From Caenimonas soli (lineage in GTDB: Bacteria > Pseudomonadota > Gammaproteobacteria > Burkholderiales > Burkholderiaceae_C), in NCBI RefSeq assembly GCF_013155545.1, contig NZ_JABJVV010000005.1, positions 267,199-331,198 of the forward strand: a DNA stretch of 64,000 nucleotides, in the 5' to 3' direction. Positions within the stretch are counted from its first letter, which is position 1; every line of letters starts with the position of its first letter. The position numbers were made by a program, and so were the translations under genes. The notes under the pieces are model-generated. The model saw only the letters and a program-made list of their open reading frames with translations, did no database searches and was not told the origin of the DNA. Positions 60,900 through 64,000 of this stretch are shown in pieces.

Positions 60900-61997
60900 A
60901 TGGCCATCCATTTCCATCCGTTGAGCGTGAAGCGCGTCAGCCCGGACGCCGCGGGCTCTGCCGCCATCACGCTGGCGGTGCCCGAGGCGCTGCGTGACAA
61001 GTTTGCTTTCCAGCCCGGCCAGTTCCTGACACTGCGTGCCACCATCGACGGGGAGGAGACGCGGCGCAGCTATTCGATCTGCAGCCCGCGCCAGCGCTAC
61101 CTGGCGAGCGGGGAAATCGATATCGGCATCAAGCCGGTTGACGAAGGCACCTTCTCGCACTGGGCCCTGGCGCAGCTCAAGCCGGGGATGGCCATCGACG
61201 TGATGCCACCCGACGGCCGCTTCACCCCCCGGATCGCGGGGGCCCGGCACCGCGTCGGTTTTGCCGCCGGTTCGGGCATCACGCCCATGCTTTCCATCAT
61301 CGCCAGCACGCTGGCCAGCGAACCCGACTCCAGCTTCACGCTGGTCTACGGCAACCAGCGCGTCAACACCATCATGTTCAACGAGGCCCTGCAGGACCTG
61401 AAGGACCGCTACCCGGCCCGGCTCTCGCTGATCCACCTGTTGTCGCGCCAGGCGCAAGAGCTGGAATTGCTGAACGGTCGCATCGACGAAGCCAAGGTAG
61501 CGGAGTTGCTGCGCACCGTGGTGCCGGTCAGTTCGATCGACGAGGCCTTTCTTTGCGGCCCGGCGGGCATGATCGATTCAGCGCAGAGCGCGCTGACGGC
61601 GGCAGGCGTTCCCGTGGCTCGCATTCACAGCGAGCGCTTCATTCCGGCCGCGCCGGGCGTGGCGAAAAAGCCAGTCGCGAAACCGGCTGTCATGCCGGCC
61701 GCAGAGCAGCCAGCCGCCGCGCACCGCCTCGACATCGTGCTCGACGGGAAAACCCACCATTTGTTCATGCGTGCTGGAGAGAAAGTGCTCGACACCGCCT
61801 TGGAAGCGGGATTGGACCTTCCGTATTCCTGTCGAGGCGGCGTTTGCTGCACTTGCCGTGCTCGTGTGATGGAGGGCACGGTCGAGATGGAAAAAAACTA
61901 CACCTTGGAGCAGGCCGAGATCGACAAGGGTTTCGTTCTGACCTGCCAAGCGGTACCGCGCAGCCAGCGCGTGGTCGTCAGCTACGACGATCGCTAA
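60900..61997 (+). CDS. paaE: Phenylacetyl-CoA epoxidase reductase PaaE
   Basis: 365-aa NADPH reductase feeding electrons to PaaABC. FNR-like domain (RSYSICSPR; AGSGITPMLS), then a plant-type [2Fe-2S] ferredoxin with cysteines in YSCRGGVCCTC and VLTCQ. Starts the base after the paaD stop. Downstream paaG/Z/H/J genes are not in the window. Confidence 0.97.
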   Translation: MAIHFHPLSVKRVSPDAAGSAAITLAVPEALRDKFAFQPGQFLTLRATIDGEETRRSYSICSPRQRYLASGEIDIGIKPVDEGTFSHWALAQLKPGMAIDVMPPDGRFTPRIAGARHRVGFAAGSGITPMLSIIASTLASEPDSSFTLVYGNQRVNTIMFNEALQDLKDRYPARLSLIHLLSRQAQELELLNGRIDEAKVAELLRTVVPVSSIDEAFLCGPAGMIDSAQSALTAAGVPVARIHSERFIPAAPGVAKKPVAKPAVMPAAEQPAAAHRLDIVLDGKTHHLFMRAGEKVLDTALEAGLDLPYSCRGGVCCTCRARVMEGTVEMEKNYTLEQAEIDKGFVLTCQAVPRSQRVVVSYDDR

Positions 61998-62019
61998 AGA
62001 AACTGCCCGTAACTTTTGA

Positions 62020-62045
62020 GACGAGGCGCTGCGCCGCGCCTCGTC
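62020..62045 (+). terminator. Hairpin after paaE
   Basis: GACGAGGCG ... CGCCTCGTC arms followed by GCTTTCGCTTTG. Plausible terminator of paaABCDE although the T-tract is poor. Confidence 0.6.
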
Positions 62046-62057
62046 GCTTTCGCTTTG

Positions 62058-62083
62058 ATTGATGAGCTATGCAGCTCATCAAT
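62058..62083. repeat. 26-bp inverted repeat
   Basis: ATTGATGAGCT-ATGC-AGCTCATCAAT, perfect 11-base arms, ~130 bp before the subtilase. Either a second terminator or an operator. Confidence 0.5.
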
Positions 62084-62212
62084 TGTTAAAGCGGAGCTCA
62101 ACCGCTTACTTTTTACCGCCGGCCAAACTGTCGTGTTGGCCTTCGTGAGCTCTACCATGCCGGACGGCTGAGCTAGCCCTCAGTACAGCCGTCTATCAAC
62201 AGGGTTCGCTTC

Positions 62213-63730
<1,518 letters not shown>

Positions 63731-63740
63731 GATCCGCAAT

Positions 63741-63766
63741 CAGGCCGGGCCTTGCGGCCCGGCCTG
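63741..63766. terminator. GC-rich hairpin between convergent genes
   Basis: CAGGCCGGGCC-TTGC-GGCCCGGCCTG, 11-bp perfect arms, between the protease stop and the next (minus strand) stop. Probably a bidirectional terminator; no T-run. Confidence 0.6.
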
Positions 63767-63769
63767 CGC

Positions 63770-64000
63770 TCAGACGATCGTGGTGATGTCGGTTGCGGCA
63801 AGATCAACACCCACCACCGTGACAATGGTGTGCTGGCCGCCTGCCGTTTCGGTGATATCCACGATGCTGTTGGCGCCGGTATTGTCGATCGTGAAGCTGT
63901 TGGCTCCCAGCAGCACCAGCTTGTCGACGCCCGGCGTGAAGGCGTTGGCCTGGTACGTATTCTTCGTATCGGGCAGGTCGATGTTGAACGCATCGGCGCC
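63770..64000 (-). CDS. C-terminal end of a probable large exported/RTX-like protein (5' part beyond window)
   Basis: 76 visible residues in an open frame to the window edge. Sequence is beta-rich, low in charge, and contains GADAFNIDLPDT and LVLLGANSFTIDNTGANSIVDITETAGG, reminiscent of the C-terminal ends of hemolysin-type or autosecreted repeat proteins. No calcium nonapeptide is seen in this fragment. Identity uncertain. Confidence 0.5.
   Translation of the reverse strand, partial: GADAFNIDLPDTKNTYQANAFTPGVDKLVLLGANSFTIDNTGANSIVDITETAGGQHTIVTVVGVDLAATDITTIV

Overview
The window is a high-GC chromosomal segment that looks like a betaproteobacterium of the Burkholderiales, most likely Comamonadaceae. 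The evidence is the gene content and order (ttcA, ruvAB, phoH-ybeY, dtd, tyrS, M23 peptidase, anmK-erpA-bactofilin, rplM-rpsI, rlmJ, paaABCDE) and the presence of orphan Bug/TctC solute-binding proteins. Species cannot be set from sequence reading alone. No rRNA, tRNA or CRISPR array was recognised.

Layout. (1) 1-9.5 kb, minus strand: a catabolic operon read apnO-like oxidoisomerase > TRAP transporter (dctPQM) > aldehyde dehydrogenase > RuBisCO-like protein > DUF1537 kinase > GntR regulator > isopropylmalate/tartrate-type dehydrogenase (cut by the window edge). The oxidoisomerase/kinase/RuBisCO-like trio is the signature of branched sugar-acid (D-apionate) catabolism. (2) 9.6-11.8 kb: core genes for a MidA-like methyltransferase, a pteridine reductase-like SDR and folB. 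(3) 11.9-24.5 kb: a LysR-controlled catabolic island wedged between folB and ttcA. It has an amino-acid-type ABC importer, two DHDPS-like lyases, a hydantoinase-type amidohydrolase, two class III CoA-transferases, an acyl-CoA dehydrogenase, a pair of MaoC-fold proteins, an EthD-like protein and a ureidoglycolate-lyase-like cupin. Two intergenic regions share a 19-bp operator-like sequence, which suggests one regulon. I do not know the substrate.

(4) 24.5-47.6 kb: mostly housekeeping genes, with two two-component systems, a vapBC toxin-antitoxin pair, and a membrane protein that fuses a fatty-acid-hydroxylase/sterol-desaturase domain to a YhhN/TMEM86 lysoplasmalogenase-like domain. (5) 47,786-51,871: a complete-looking IS1-family-type transposon of about 4.1 kb. 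It has perfect 17-bp terminal inverted repeats and an 8-bp target duplication (ATGGAAAA), and sits between rplM and rlmJ. It carries a single-ORF DDE transposase plus passenger genes: a proteasome-like N-terminal-threonine hydrolase with a small partner ORF, a 45-aa protein, a putative DNA-binding protein preceded by three CGAACGATTG repeats, and a basic Ala/Lys/Gly-rich protein. This is the most novel item in the window.

(6) 52.9-58.2 kb: a GntR-headed group with an FAD-dependent oxidoreductase, two orphan Bug proteins and a TauD/TfdA-like dioxygenase; the last two genes have visibly different base composition. (7) 58.3-62.0 kb: paaABCDE, the phenylacetyl-CoA epoxidase, with a TetR-type operator at its promoter. 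(8) 62.2-64 kb: a secreted subtilase and the 3' end of a large, probably exported protein.
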